Of a stretch of DNA of 64,000 nt, positions 43,179-51,408 are shown one piece after another; position 1 is the first letter of the stretch, and every line of letters starts with the position of its first letter. Source of the stretch: Kitasatospora gansuensis (GTDB lineage Bacteria; Actinomycetota; Actinomycetes; Streptomycetales; Streptomycetaceae); the NCBI RefSeq assembly GCF_014203705.1, contig NZ_JACHJR010000001.1:5828001-5892000 (forward strand). Reading direction: 5' to 3'. Position numbers and translations under genes: made by a program. The notes below the pieces were generated by a model, which saw only the letters and a program-made list of their open reading frames with translations, ran no database searches and was not told the DNA's origin.

Positions 43179-45230
43179 ATGGCGGAGGCCGCCGCGCCGG
43201 AGGACGTCCAGGAGCAGCAGCCTCCGGAAGTGACGGTCCACAAGCTCTGGGTCCCGATCGGCGCCCTGCTGCTGGCGATGCTGCTGGCCGCGCTCGACCA
43301 GACCATCGTCTCCACCGCGCTGCCCACCATCGTGAGCGACCTCGGCGGCATGGAGCACCTGTCCTGGGTGGTCACCGCGTACATGCTGGCCTCCACGGCG
43401 GCCACCCCGCTCTGGGGCAAGCTGGGCGACATGTACGGCCGCAAGCGGCTGTTCCAGACCTCCATCGTGATCTTCCTGGTCGGCTCCGCGCTCTGCGGAC
43501 TCTCGCAGAACATGGGGGAGTTGATCGCCTTCCGGGCCCTCCAGGGCCTCGGCGGCGGCGGCCTGATGGTGCTCTCGCAGGCGATCGTCGGCGACCTGGT
43601 GGCGCCCCGGGAGCGGGGCAAGTACCAGGGGCTGTTCGGCGCCGTCTTCGGGGTCACCAGCGTGCTCGGGCCGCTGCTCGGCGGCGTCTTCGTGGACAAC
43701 CTGAGCTGGCGCTGGGTGTTCTACGTCAACCTGCCGATCGGGGCCGTCGCGCTGGCGGTGATCGCGGCGGTGCTGCACGGCAGCGAGGTCAAGCGCGAGC
43801 ACACCATCGACTACCTGGGCACCCTGCTGATCGCCTCGGTGGCCACCTGTCTGGTGCTGATGACCTCGCTCGGCGGGGTGACCTGGCCGTGGGGCTCCTG
43901 GCAGGTCATCGGGCTCGGGGTGCTGGGCGTCCTGCTGCTGGGCTGGTTCATCGCGGTGGAGCGCAGGGCGGCCGAACCGGTGCTGCCGCTCAAGCTGTTT
44001 GGCTCCAGGACCTTCAGCCTGGTCGCGGTGATCTCCTTCGTGGTCGGCTTCGCGATGTTCGGCGCGCTGACCTACCTGCCGACCTTCCTCCAGGTGGTCA
44101 TGCAGGTCTCGCCGACCATGTCCGGCATCCACATGCTGCCGATGGTGCTCGGCATGCTGTTCACCTCGATCGGCTCCGGCCAGATCGTCGCCAGGACCGG
44201 CCACTACCGGGTCTTCCCGATCGCGGGCACCGCCGTCACCGCCGTCGGCCTGCTGCTGCTCTCCCGGCTGACCGAGCACAGCTCCACCACCGAGATGAGC
44301 CTCTACTTCCTGGTCTTCGGGCTCGGGCTGGGGCTGGTGATGCAGGTGCTGGTGCTGATCGTGCAGAACTCGGTCGGGTACCAGGACCTCGGCGTGGCCA
44401 CCGCCGGGGCCACCTTCTTCCGTTCGATCGGCGCCTCCTTCGGCGTCTCGATCTTCGGCACCATCTTCGCGAGCGGCCTCAACCGCCGGCTCGCCGAGGA
44501 TCTGGTGGGGGCCGACCTCCCGGCCGGCTTCCGGCCCGACAGCATCGCCCAGGACCCCCGCTCGATCAGTACTCTGCCGCCGTCCGCCCAGGCCGGGATC
44601 TACCACGCGTACGCGGAGTCGATCACCCAGGTGTTCCTGTACGCGGTGCCGATCGTGGTGATCGCCTTCGTGCTCTCGCTCTTCCTGCGCGAGCAGAAGC
44701 TCCGCTCCACCGTCACCGCCCCCGACCTCAGTGAGTCGATCGGCCTCAACCCGGTGGAGCGCTCCTCGCTGGACGAGATCGCCCGCGCGCTCGCGGTGCT
44801 CGGCTCCCGGGACGCCCGCCGCGACCTGTTCCGCCGGATCACCGCCGAGGCCGGGCTCGACCTGCTGCCCGCCTCCAGCTGGCTGATCCTGCAGATGCAA
44901 CGGCACGGCAGCGTCGAGCCCGCCGAACTGGCCGAGCACCGGATCGTCCCGATCGCGGTGATCGAGGCGGCCGTCCGGGAGGTGGAGGGCCGGGGGCTGG
45001 CGGTCCGCAACGGCCTGCCGCTGCGCCTCACCGAACCGGGCGCCGAGGTGGCCGTCCGACTGGTCGCCGCCCGGCGGGCCCAACTCGCCCAGCTGCTGGG
45101 CGACTACGACGAGGAGCAGTTCGGCGAACTGGCCGACCTGCTCACCCGCCTCAGCTCGCAGCTGGGCGGCGACCGCCCCGACCGGACCGGCCCCGAACAG
45201 CCCCAGCGCGGTGAGGGACGGACGTACTGA
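43179..45230 (+). CDS. DHA2-family MFS pump fused to a C-terminal MarR-like domain
   Basis: 683 residues. Fourteen predicted helices (about 30-510) with the EmrB/QacA motifs LAALDQTIVSTALPTIVSDLGG, WGKLGDMYGRKRLFQ and GPLLGGVFVDNLSWRWVFYVNLPIG. After the last helix (about 510) comes an extension of about 170 residues with LDEIARALAVLGSRDARRDLF, SSWLILQMQRHGSVEPAELAEHR and LTEPGAEVAVRLVAARRAQLAQLL, which reads like a MarR-type winged helix. ATG 43179 has GAGGAG at 43169-43174; the frame from 43113 would add an improbable N-terminus. It exports a drug-like compound; the tail may sense or regulate. Confidence 0.9.
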   Translation: MAEAAAPEDVQEQQPPEVTVHKLWVPIGALLLAMLLAALDQTIVSTALPTIVSDLGGMEHLSWVVTAYMLASTAATPLWGKLGDMYGRKRLFQTSIVIFLVGSALCGLSQNMGELIAFRALQGLGGGGLMVLSQAIVGDLVAPRERGKYQGLFGAVFGVTSVLGPLLGGVFVDNLSWRWVFYVNLPIGAVALAVIAAVLHGSEVKREHTIDYLGTLLIASVATCLVLMTSLGGVTWPWGSWQVIGLGVLGVLLLGWFIAVERRAAEPVLPLKLFGSRTFSLVAVISFVVGFAMFGALTYLPTFLQVVMQVSPTMSGIHMLPMVLGMLFTSIGSGQIVARTGHYRVFPIAGTAVTAVGLLLLSRLTEHSSTTEMSLYFLVFGLGLGLVMQVLVLIVQNSVGYQDLGVATAGATFFRSIGASFGVSIFGTIFASGLNRRLAEDLVGADLPAGFRPDSIAQDPRSISTLPPSAQAGIYHAYAESITQVFLYAVPIVVIAFVLSLFLREQKLRSTVTAPDLSESIGLNPVERSSLDEIARALAVLGSRDARRDLFRRITAEAGLDLLPASSWLILQMQRHGSVEPAELAEHRIVPIAVIEAAVREVEGRGLAVRNGLPLRLTEPGAEVAVRLVAARRAQLAQLLGDYDEEQFGELADLLTRLSSQLGGDRPDRTGPEQPQRGEGRTY

Positions 45231-45242
45231 CGTCCGCGGCCG

Positions 45243-45674
45243 TCATTCGGTGCGCCGGGGCCCGGCCTCGCGGCGGGCGATGGCCTCGATCATGTCGCTG
45301 ATCGTGCCGAGCCCTTCGGGGGAGAGGGTCACGGCGCGCAGCGCGACGTCCCGGACCCCGGCGTCCCGGAGCGCCCCGAGCAGCACCAGCTCCTCGGCGA
45401 TCCGCTCGCTCTGCCCGTCCTCGAAGAAGTAGGCGGGCGGGACCTGGAAGAACCGGGCCAGGGCTTCGAGGTGACGCTTGGTCGGGTTGTCCCGCCGCCC
45501 GGTGCGCAGCTGCCAGAGGTAGGTGGTCGAGAAGCTCTCGCCGGTCGCCTCCCGGCAGGCCCGGGCGACCTCCTCGTTGCTGTACGGCTCCCGGTCGGGC
45601 CGGCGGACCGTCCGGAAGAGCCGCTCGATCCGGCCCGCCAGGCCGGTGGCCGTTGCCGACTCGTCCGCCGTCAC
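45243..45674 (-). CDS. XRE-like helix-turn-helix regulator
   Basis: 143 residues. The HTH (about 28-80) reads YSNEEVARACREATGESFSTTYLWQLRTGRRDNPTKRHLEALARFFQVPPAYFFE, with a distant EspR-like look. The rest is short and partly charged. The start is GTG 45674, with GGAGG at 6 bases upstream; the frame is open far beyond, in the antisense shadow of the GNAT gene. Convergent with the MFS gene (13 bases). Its targets are unknown. Confidence 0.85.
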   Translation of the reverse strand: MTADESATATGLAGRIERLFRTVRRPDREPYSNEEVARACREATGESFSTTYLWQLRTGRRDNPTKRHLEALARFFQVPPAYFFEDGQSERIAEELVLLGALRDAGVRDVALRAVTLSPEGLGTISDMIEAIARREAGPRRTE

Positions 45675-45727
45675 TGTCGCCTCCCCCGGCTGTCGTGCCT
45701 GCGGGGCATCGTACCGATCCGGTCGGT

Positions 45728-46582
45728 CTAAGGGAGCTCGAGGAAGCGGAACTCGTCCAGGACGGCGAAGCCGGTGCTGTCGTACAGGTTCATCGCGACC
45801 TCGTTGCCGCCGAAGACGTTGAACATCATCGCCTCGTCGCCGCCCTGCCGGGTGGCCCACTCGCCGACGGTCATCGCGGCCCGGCCGTAGCCCTTGCCGC
45901 GGTGCTCCTCGTGCACCAGCAGGGAGAAGCCGAAGGTGACGCCCGGCAGGAAGCCGTGGTTGACCCAGCCGGTGCCGATCAGCTCGCCGCCGGCCTCCAT
46001 CGCGTAGAAGGCGTGACCCGGGGTCAGGAAGCCCTCCGGGAGGTAGCGGGCCATGTCCTGGTCGGACTTCAGTTTGGCCTGCTCCGGGGTGAGCGCACCG
46101 GCCCGGACGATGTCGGCGATGTACTCGGCCTCCTCGCTGGCGTACCAGGCGGGGTACTCCTGCTCGGTCAGCCGGCGGACCGTCAGCTCCGGCGGCAGCT
46201 CGGGCCGCTCGGCCGCCGTGCGGATCCGGTTCTGGCCCAGGACGGCGTAGTCGGCGAACGGCCCCGGGCCGCCGGTGCGCCGGACCTCCACCCGCCGTGC
46301 GCCCTGCTCGGCGCACCAGCGCTCGGCCCACGCCCGTCCCTGCGGCACCGTCAGGTCGTGGATCCGGCCGACGGTCGTGCCCTTCTCCTCGCTCACCCCG
46401 ACCGCGATCCACCCGGTGCCGTCGGTGGCCACCGTCCAGTCCTCGATCCCCTTCAGCGCCCGCTCCAGCAGCGCCAGGGCCAGCGGCTCCGAGCACCCTG
46501 CCGCCCGGTACGCGGCCAGCACCCGCTGCTCGAAGCCGTCCCGCCACTCGCTCCGGTCGGTCACCACCGTTATCGCGCTCAT
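45728..46582 (-). CDS. GNAT-family N-acetyltransferase
   Basis: 284 residues. The C-terminal GNAT domain (about 130-284) has the acetyl-CoA motif SLLVHEEHRGKGYGRAAMTV and the later VFGGNEVAMNLYDSTGFAVL. The N-terminal half (1-120) is less typical and may be a second, degenerate GNAT-like domain. The start ATG is at 46582. The substrate is unknown. It is 53 bases upstream (in reading order) of the HTH gene and may be co-transcribed. Confidence 0.88.
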   Translation of the reverse strand: MSAITVVTDRSEWRDGFEQRVLAAYRAAGCSEPLALALLERALKGIEDWTVATDGTGWIAVGVSEEKGTTVGRIHDLTVPQGRAWAERWCAEQGARRVEVRRTGGPGPFADYAVLGQNRIRTAAERPELPPELTVRRLTEQEYPAWYASEEAEYIADIVRAGALTPEQAKLKSDQDMARYLPEGFLTPGHAFYAMEAGGELIGTGWVNHGFLPGVTFGFSLLVHEEHRGKGYGRAAMTVGEWATRQGGDEAMMFNVFGGNEVAMNLYDSTGFAVLDEFRFLELP

Positions 46583-46781
46583 CCGCTCAGCCTAGGCGGG
46601 GGCCGGGAGGGGGGACGCGGCATTTTTCCCGGGCGCCCGCCGACGGGCGGCCCCGTCATGGTGGCCGACTCCGGGCCCCCGGGGCGATGAGCCGTCCGGG
46701 CCGGCCGATGTAGGAGACTGCTGACACCTGATCAGGCTCAGGCCGCCAGCCGGGGCGGCCGTGGAACGTACGAGGTGTCAG

Positions 46782-47117
46782 ATGGCCAGTGTCGTGAAGA
46801 TCAACGTGTTGACGGTGCCCACCGAGATGCGGGAGACCCTGGAGCAGCGGTTCGCCTCCCGGGCCGGGGCGGTGGAGGGGTCGGACGGGTTCGAGTGGTT
46901 CGAGCTGCTCCGGCCGGTGGAGGGGACGGACCAGTACCTCGTCTACACCCGGTGGGCCAGCGAGGAGCACTTCAAGGCCTGGATGGAGGGGCCGATGCAG
47001 GCCGCGCACCGTCAGGGGCCGCCGAGCGCCGAGGGCGGACAGCCGAAGCCGGCCGCCTCCGGGTCGACGCTGTGGTCCTTCGAGGTGGTGCAGTCGACCG
47101 GCCCGAAGCAGGGCTGA
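46782..47117 (+). CDS. mhuD: MhuD-like heme-degrading monooxygenase (ABM domain)
   Basis: 111 residues of the antibiotic-biosynthesis-monooxygenase fold. It is very close to mycobacterial MhuD: VVKINVLTVP, RFASRAGAVEGSDGF, LLRPVEG, YTRWASEEHFKAWMEGP and AAHRQG. The catalytic Asn8, Trp67 and His76 correspond to MhuD Asn7, Trp66 and His75, so iron release from heme is likely. The start is ATG 46782 with GAGG at 46772-46775, not the upstream ATG at 46761. It is convergent with the ECF operon. Confidence 0.88.
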   Translation: MASVVKINVLTVPTEMRETLEQRFASRAGAVEGSDGFEWFELLRPVEGTDQYLVYTRWASEEHFKAWMEGPMQAAHRQGPPSAEGGQPKPAASGSTLWSFEVVQSTGPKQG

Positions 47118-47126
47118 GCCCGGCGG

Positions 47127-47162
47127 GGACGCCTGACCCCCTGCCGTGGGGGTCAGGCGTCC
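47127..47162. terminator. Bidirectional terminator overlapping the ECF S-component gene
   Basis: 47127-47141 (GGACGCCTGACCCCC) pairs perfectly with 47148-47162, loop TGCCGT. The stop codon of the minus-strand S-component gene (47153-47155) lies in the stem, so the hairpin overlaps coding sequence. Confidence 0.85.
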
Positions 47163-48016
47163 TTGAAGGTGACCGGGGCGTCGAAGGCCGCGCGGCGGAC
47201 CGAGCGGCGCAGGGCGCGCAGGATCGGGCCGCCGACGGTGAGGCAGAGCACGGCGGTCAGTACGGCCCGGGGGAGGTCCCAGCCGAGCGAGGTGGCCAGG
47301 CAGTAGGCCAGGAAGTGGCCCAGGTTGGTGCCGAGGTCGGCGCCGGCGTCGAAGGAGAGCCCCGGGGGCAGGCCGACGCCGAGGTAGGGCCAGAACTGAA
47401 GGTTCATCACGGTGCCGTACGCGACCGAGGCGAGGGCGCCGTAGCCCGCCAGCAGCAGGAGCTCGCCCCGGCCGCGCAGCCGGGCCGGGCCGGGCAGCAG
47501 ACCGGCGCCGAGGCAGACCCAGCCCATGCTGAGCATCTGGAACGGCAGCCAGGGCCCGATCCCGCCGGTCAGCAGGGCGGAGGCGAACATGGTGACCGAG
47601 CCGAGCACGAAGCCGAAGCCCGGGCCGAGCACTCGCCCGGCCAGCACCATCAGGAAGAACATCGGCTCCAGCCCGGCCGTCCCCGCGCCGAGCGGGCGCA
47701 GCGCCGCCCCGGCGGCCGCCAGTACGCCGAGCAGCGCCACCGACTTGGCGTCCAGACCGGCGCCGCCGTCCGAACGCCCTTCGGAGATCTGGGCGATGAC
47801 CACACCGAGCAGCAGCGGCATCAGCAGCGCGAACAGCCAGGGCGCGTCGGTGGAGTGCCCGGCCAGTGCCGAGGACGGGTCGGCGAGCAGTGGCCAGCCG
47901 AAGGCGACCGCGCCGATCGCGGTGATCAGCAGGAGGAGGACGATCGAGCGCAGGCCGAGCGGCACCGGCCGCGTGAGCGCCTTCACGCCGGGTCCCTTCA
48001 CGCCGGGTCCCTTCAC
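47153..48016 (-). CDS. ECF transporter substrate-specific (S) component
   Basis: 287 residues from the GTG at 48016 (other possible starts at 48001 and 47986). Six or more membrane helices, with GRVLGPGFGFVLGSVTMFASALLTGGIGPWLPFQMLSMGW, as in ECF S proteins of the actinobacterial ThiW/CbrT-like group. The substrate is not clear; vitamins such as cobalamin are the usual cargo. Its start overlaps the stop of the fused ATPase gene (GTGA at 48013-48016). Part of a five-gene import operon. The N-terminus varies with the 15-bp tandem repeat over the start. Confidence 0.85.
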   Translation of the reverse strand: MKGPGVKGPGVKALTRPVPLGLRSIVLLLLITAIGAVAFGWPLLADPSSALAGHSTDAPWLFALLMPLLLGVVIAQISEGRSDGGAGLDAKSVALLGVLAAAGAALRPLGAGTAGLEPMFFLMVLAGRVLGPGFGFVLGSVTMFASALLTGGIGPWLPFQMLSMGWVCLGAGLLPGPARLRGRGELLLLAGYGALASVAYGTVMNLQFWPYLGVGLPPGLSFDAGADLGTNLGHFLAYCLATSLGWDLPRAVLTAVLCLTVGGPILRALRRSVRRAAFDAPVTFKDA

Positions 48017-48025
48017 GCCGGGTCC
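47981..48025 (-). repeat. Three perfect 15-bp tandem repeats at the S-component start
   Basis: On the plus strand CTTCACGCCGGGTCC is repeated at 47981-47995, 47996-48010 and 48011-48025. On the coding strand each unit reads GGACCCGGCGTGAAG and carries a GTG start in frame (48016, 48001, 47986). The AAGGGA at the unit junctions lies about 8 bases before the next GTG, like a ribosome site. The first copy also contains the TGA stop of the upstream ATPase gene. Confidence 0.92.
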
Positions 48026-49620
48026 CCCAGCGCGGCGGCGACCTGGGAGACCGTCAGCCACGGCAGTGGCGCGAGCACCTTGGCCACCTGCGGGGCGAAC
48101 ACCGGGGAGGAGACCACCACTTCGGCGCTCGGACCGTCCGCGACGATCTCGCCCTCGGCCAGGATCACGGTGCGGTGGGCGAGTTCGGCGGCCAGCTCGA
48201 CGTCGTGGGTGGCCAGCAGGACGGCGTGGCCGTCGGCGGCCAGTTCGCGCAGTACGGTGACCAGCCGGGCCTTGGCGGCGTAGTCCAGGCCGCGGGTCGG
48301 CTCGTCCAGCAGGATCAGATCAGGGCGGGCGGTGAGCACCACGGACAGGGCGAGGGTGAGGCGTTGGCCCTCGGAGAGGTCGCGCGGGTGCAGCGCGTCG
48401 TCGATGCCGGGCAGCAGCCGGGCCACCAGTGCGCGGCAACTGCCGGGCGCCGCACCGGAGTCGTGGTCCGCGCCCGCGCACTCGGCGGTCACCGTCTCGG
48501 CGTACAGCAGGTCGCGCGGCTCCTGCGGGACCAGGCCGACCCGGCGGATCAGCTCCTTCGGCTTCGACCGGTGCGGGGTCAGCCCGGCCGCGTCGACCGT
48601 GCCGGAGTCCGGTTTGTACAGGCCGGCCAGGGCGCCGAGCAGGGTGGACTTGCCCGCGCCGTTGCGGCCCATCAAGGCGGTGATCTCGCCTGGGTGCAGG
48701 GCGAGTTCGACCCCGCGCAGCACCGGGTTCGGGCCGCGCCGCAGGGTCAGGCGCCCGACCGTGGCGACCGGTTCGGTGGTGACCGGGGGGACGACGGGCG
48801 GGGTCCGGCCGTCCAGCGCGGCCCGCAGCGGGGCGGCCCGGCGGCGGGCGTCCCGGACCGACAGCGGCAGCGGCGACCAGCCGGCCGCCCGGCCGAGCCC
48901 GACCACCGGCGGGTAGACCGGGGAGACCGCCATCAGTTCGGCGGGGTCGCCGAACCTGGCCGGCCCGTCCGGGGTGAGCAGCAGTACCTGGTCGGCGTAC
49001 TGGACCACCCGCTCCAGCCGGTGCTCGGTCATCAGTACGGTGGTGCCCAGGTCGTGCACCAGCCGTTGCAGCACCGCGAGCACCTCCTCGGCGGCGCCGG
49101 GGTCGAGCGCGGAGGTGGGCTCGTCCAGCACCAGCACCTTGGGGTGGCTGGTCAGCACCGAGCCGATGGCGACCCGCTGTTGCTGGCCGCCGGAGAGGGT
49201 GGAGAGCGCCCGGTCGCGCAGCTCGGCCAGGCCGAGCAGGTCGAGGGTGTCCTCGACCCGGCGCCGCATCACCTCCGGGGTGATGCCCAACGACTCCATG
49301 CCGTAGGCGAGTTCGTCCTCGACGTTGTCGGTGACGAAGTGTGCCACCGGGTCCTGGCCCACCATGCCGACCAGGTCGGCGAGTTCGCGCGGGCGGTGCT
49401 CGCGGGTGTCCCGGCCGTCGACGGTGACCCGGCCGTGCAGCACGCCGCCGGTGAAGTGCGGCACCAGGCCGTTGACCGTGCCCAGCAGGGTGGACTTGCC
49501 GACCCCGGACGGGCCGACCACCAGGCAGAGTTCCCCCTCGGGGACGGTCAGGTCGAGGCCGCCGAGCACGGGCGCGGCGGCGTCGTGGTACTGGACCGAG
49601 ACCTGTTCGAAGTGGATCAC
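48013..49620 (-). CDS. Fused ECF ATPase (EcfA-EcfA')
   Basis: 535 residues, two ABC ATPase domains in one chain. The first (about 1-235) has GPSGVGKSTLLG and LSGGQQQRVAIG with LDEPTSALD; the second (about 275-510) has GRNGAGKSTLLG, the signature LSEGQRLTLALS, and LDEPTRGLD. The linker is Pro-rich. Energises vitamin uptake with the S and T components. GTG 49620 overlaps the EcfT stop (GTGA). The frame extends upstream to 49830 but that part has no domain and is a shadow. Confidence 0.95.
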   Translation of the reverse strand: MIHFEQVSVQYHDAAAPVLGGLDLTVPEGELCLVVGPSGVGKSTLLGTVNGLVPHFTGGVLHGRVTVDGRDTREHRPRELADLVGMVGQDPVAHFVTDNVEDELAYGMESLGITPEVMRRRVEDTLDLLGLAELRDRALSTLSGGQQQRVAIGSVLTSHPKVLVLDEPTSALDPGAAEEVLAVLQRLVHDLGTTVLMTEHRLERVVQYADQVLLLTPDGPARFGDPAELMAVSPVYPPVVGLGRAAGWSPLPLSVRDARRRAAPLRAALDGRTPPVVPPVTTEPVATVGRLTLRRGPNPVLRGVELALHPGEITALMGRNGAGKSTLLGALAGLYKPDSGTVDAAGLTPHRSKPKELIRRVGLVPQEPRDLLYAETVTAECAGADHDSGAAPGSCRALVARLLPGIDDALHPRDLSEGQRLTLALSVVLTARPDLILLDEPTRGLDYAAKARLVTVLRELAADGHAVLLATHDVELAAELAHRTVILAEGEIVADGPSAEVVVSSPVFAPQVAKVLAPLPWLTVSQVAAALGDPA

Positions 49621-50753
49621 TTGGGGGCTCCGGGGCGGGGCGGGGCAGGGGCGACGAAGGCGGGCAGCAGGCCGATCAGCACGGCCAGCGCGGGCAGCAG
49701 CGGGAGTTCGGGCACGGTGGGCGGTACGGCCGGCGGGTTGAAGGCGGCGGGGTCGCGGCCGGAGAGCCAGATCAGCAGGGCCGCGACGGCCAGGCCGGAG
49801 CCCGCCACCAGCCACTCCCGCCAGGCCCACGGGTCAGGCCGGTAGCGGGTCCTGACCGAGCGTCGGCCGCCGAGCAGCAGCCCGGCGCCGAGCGCGGCCA
49901 GACCGGCCAGCAGCACCGGCAGCGCCCAGTGCGCGGTGCCCTCGGTGAGCAGGCCGTAGCAGGCCACGCAGACCGCGAGCAGGCCGGCCAGGGTGAGCGC
50001 GCCGATCGACCGGGTGACCCGGCGCGGGACGTCGGCGGCGCGGCCGAAGCCCCGGCTGTCCATGGTGGCGGCCAGGCTGACGGACCGTTCGAGGGCCGAC
50101 TCCAGTACCGGCAGACCGACGCTGAGCAGCGAGCGCAGGCCCTTGTCGGAGCGGCCGCGCAGACGGCGGGCGGACCTGATCCGCTGGACGTCCGCGACCA
50201 GGTTGGGGGTGAAGGTGAGCGCCACCACGGCGGCCACCCCGGCCTCGTACAGCGCGCCGGGCAGGGCGCGCAGCAGCCGGGCCGGGTTGGCCAGCGCGTT
50301 GGCGGCGCCGACGCAGATCAGCAGGGTGGCCAGCCGCAGGCTCTGGTAGAGCGAGTAGAGCAGCCCCTCCAGGGTGACGGCGCCGCCGATCCGTACCCCC
50401 TGCGCCCAGTCCGGCAGCGGGAGTTGGGGCAGCGTGAAGAGCACGTGGGTGCCGCCGACGCCGGAGCCGAGGAAGACCGTGAAGAGCAGCCGGATGCCGA
50501 GCACCGCCAGCGCCAGCTTGACGAAGGCGGTGTAGGAGCGGGCCCAGGGTTCGGTGCTGCGCCGCGCCGCGACCACGTAGCCGGAGACCGCCACGATCAG
50601 CAGGAGCAGCAGCGGGTTGGTGGTGCGGGAGGCCGCCGCGCCCAGCCCGATCGCCCACAGCCACCACGCGCCGGGGTGCAGGTGGCGCGGGCCGATCGCG
50701 GAGCGGGTCGAGCGGACGGGGCGGGGCCGCCGGGTGCGGCTGGGCGTGGGCAC
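49617..50753 (-). CDS. ECF transporter T component
   Basis: 378 residues from GTG 50753 (GAGG about 8 bases upstream; GTG 50762 is also possible). Membrane protein with the EcfT signature in SLAATMDSRGFGRAADVPRR, the coupling-helix region that binds the ATPases (also IRSARRLRGRSDKGLRSLLSVGLPVLESALERSV). Helices at about 30-125 and 245-360. It couples the ATPase pair to the S component. It is in the order: repeat protein, small anchored protein, T, A-A, S. Confidence 0.93.
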   Translation of the reverse strand: MPTPSRTRRPRPVRSTRSAIGPRHLHPGAWWLWAIGLGAAASRTTNPLLLLLIVAVSGYVVAARRSTEPWARSYTAFVKLALAVLGIRLLFTVFLGSGVGGTHVLFTLPQLPLPDWAQGVRIGGAVTLEGLLYSLYQSLRLATLLICVGAANALANPARLLRALPGALYEAGVAAVVALTFTPNLVADVQRIRSARRLRGRSDKGLRSLLSVGLPVLESALERSVSLAATMDSRGFGRAADVPRRVTRSIGALTLAGLLAVCVACYGLLTEGTAHWALPVLLAGLAALGAGLLLGGRRSVRTRYRPDPWAWREWLVAGSGLAVAALLIWLSGRDPAAFNPPAVPPTVPELPLLPALAVLIGLLPAFVAPAPPRPGAPK

Positions 50754-50763
50754 GGGTGACACC

Positions 50764-51408
50764 TCAGGAGTCGCGGCGGCGCCGGGCCTGCCAGACCGCG
50801 CCGGCGGCGAGCACGGCGACCAGCGCGCCGCCCGCCAGCAGGCCCACCGACGGGCCCGAACTCTCCTTCTGCTCGGTGGAGTTGCCGACGGTGTCGCCAC
50901 AGCCGGTACGGGGGTAGCCGACGATGGCGCACAGGATGCCGGCCGAGTCGTAGCGCAGCGGCGGGGCGACCGCCGCCAGCACCTCGGCCGAGCTCGCGGC
51001 GGTCGGGACCGCCGCGCAGGCGGTCCGGGCCGGCGGCGGGGTCTCGCCGCCCGGGGCGTCGGCGGCGGTGCCGAAGTCCAGTACGACGGCGATCCGCTTC
51101 TTGCCGGCCTGGGCCGGGGTGGCGGCGCAGACCGTGGCGAAGTCGCCGGCGGCGGTGGGCCGGGCGGCGTCCTTCCCGCCGTCGGGGCTGACCGCGAACC
51201 GCCAGCCGTCCACCGCGCCGTCCGGCGGGACGTACACCGCGGGGCCCTGTTGCTGGTACGCCCAGGCGCTGCCGGACCACTTCCAGAACGACCAGTAGCG
51301 GTAGCCGGTGGCGTGCGCGGGCGTGGCGAGCAGGAACGGCAGCAGCAGCGCCAGGACGGCGGCGACGGCCGGGGCCGTCACCGCCGCCCGGGCGTGAGGG
51401 GAGGTCAC
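50764..51408 (-). CDS. SCO2322-type secreted, membrane-anchored partner of the ECF importer
   Basis: 214 residues. Signal peptide 1-32 (LLLPFLLATPAHATG). The mature domain begins GYRYWSFWKWSGSAWAYQQQGPA and looks like a small beta domain; it has two Cys pairs (CAATP, CAAVP; CAIVGYPRTGC). The C-terminus has a membrane helix and the RRRRDS tail. It starts with GTG, overlapping the repeat-protein stop. It resembles the small beta domain found beside alpha/alpha-barrels in transcobalamin-like proteins, and could close the binding site. The fold and the substrate are inference. Confidence 0.75.
   Translation of the reverse strand: MTSPHARAAVTAPAVAAVLALLLPFLLATPAHATGYRYWSFWKWSGSAWAYQQQGPAVYVPPDGAVDGWRFAVSPDGGKDAARPTAAGDFATVCAATPAQAGKKRIAVVLDFGTAADAPGGETPPPARTACAAVPTAASSAEVLAAVAPPLRYDSAGILCAIVGYPRTGCGDTVGNSTEQKESSGPSVGLLAGGALVAVLAAGAVWQARRRRDS

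Noticed and set aside
49621..49830. Upstream extension of the fused ECF ATPase
   Set aside because: It lies over the EcfT gene in another frame and encodes Arg/Pro-rich sequence without a domain; GTG 49620 gives the start of the ATPase fold.
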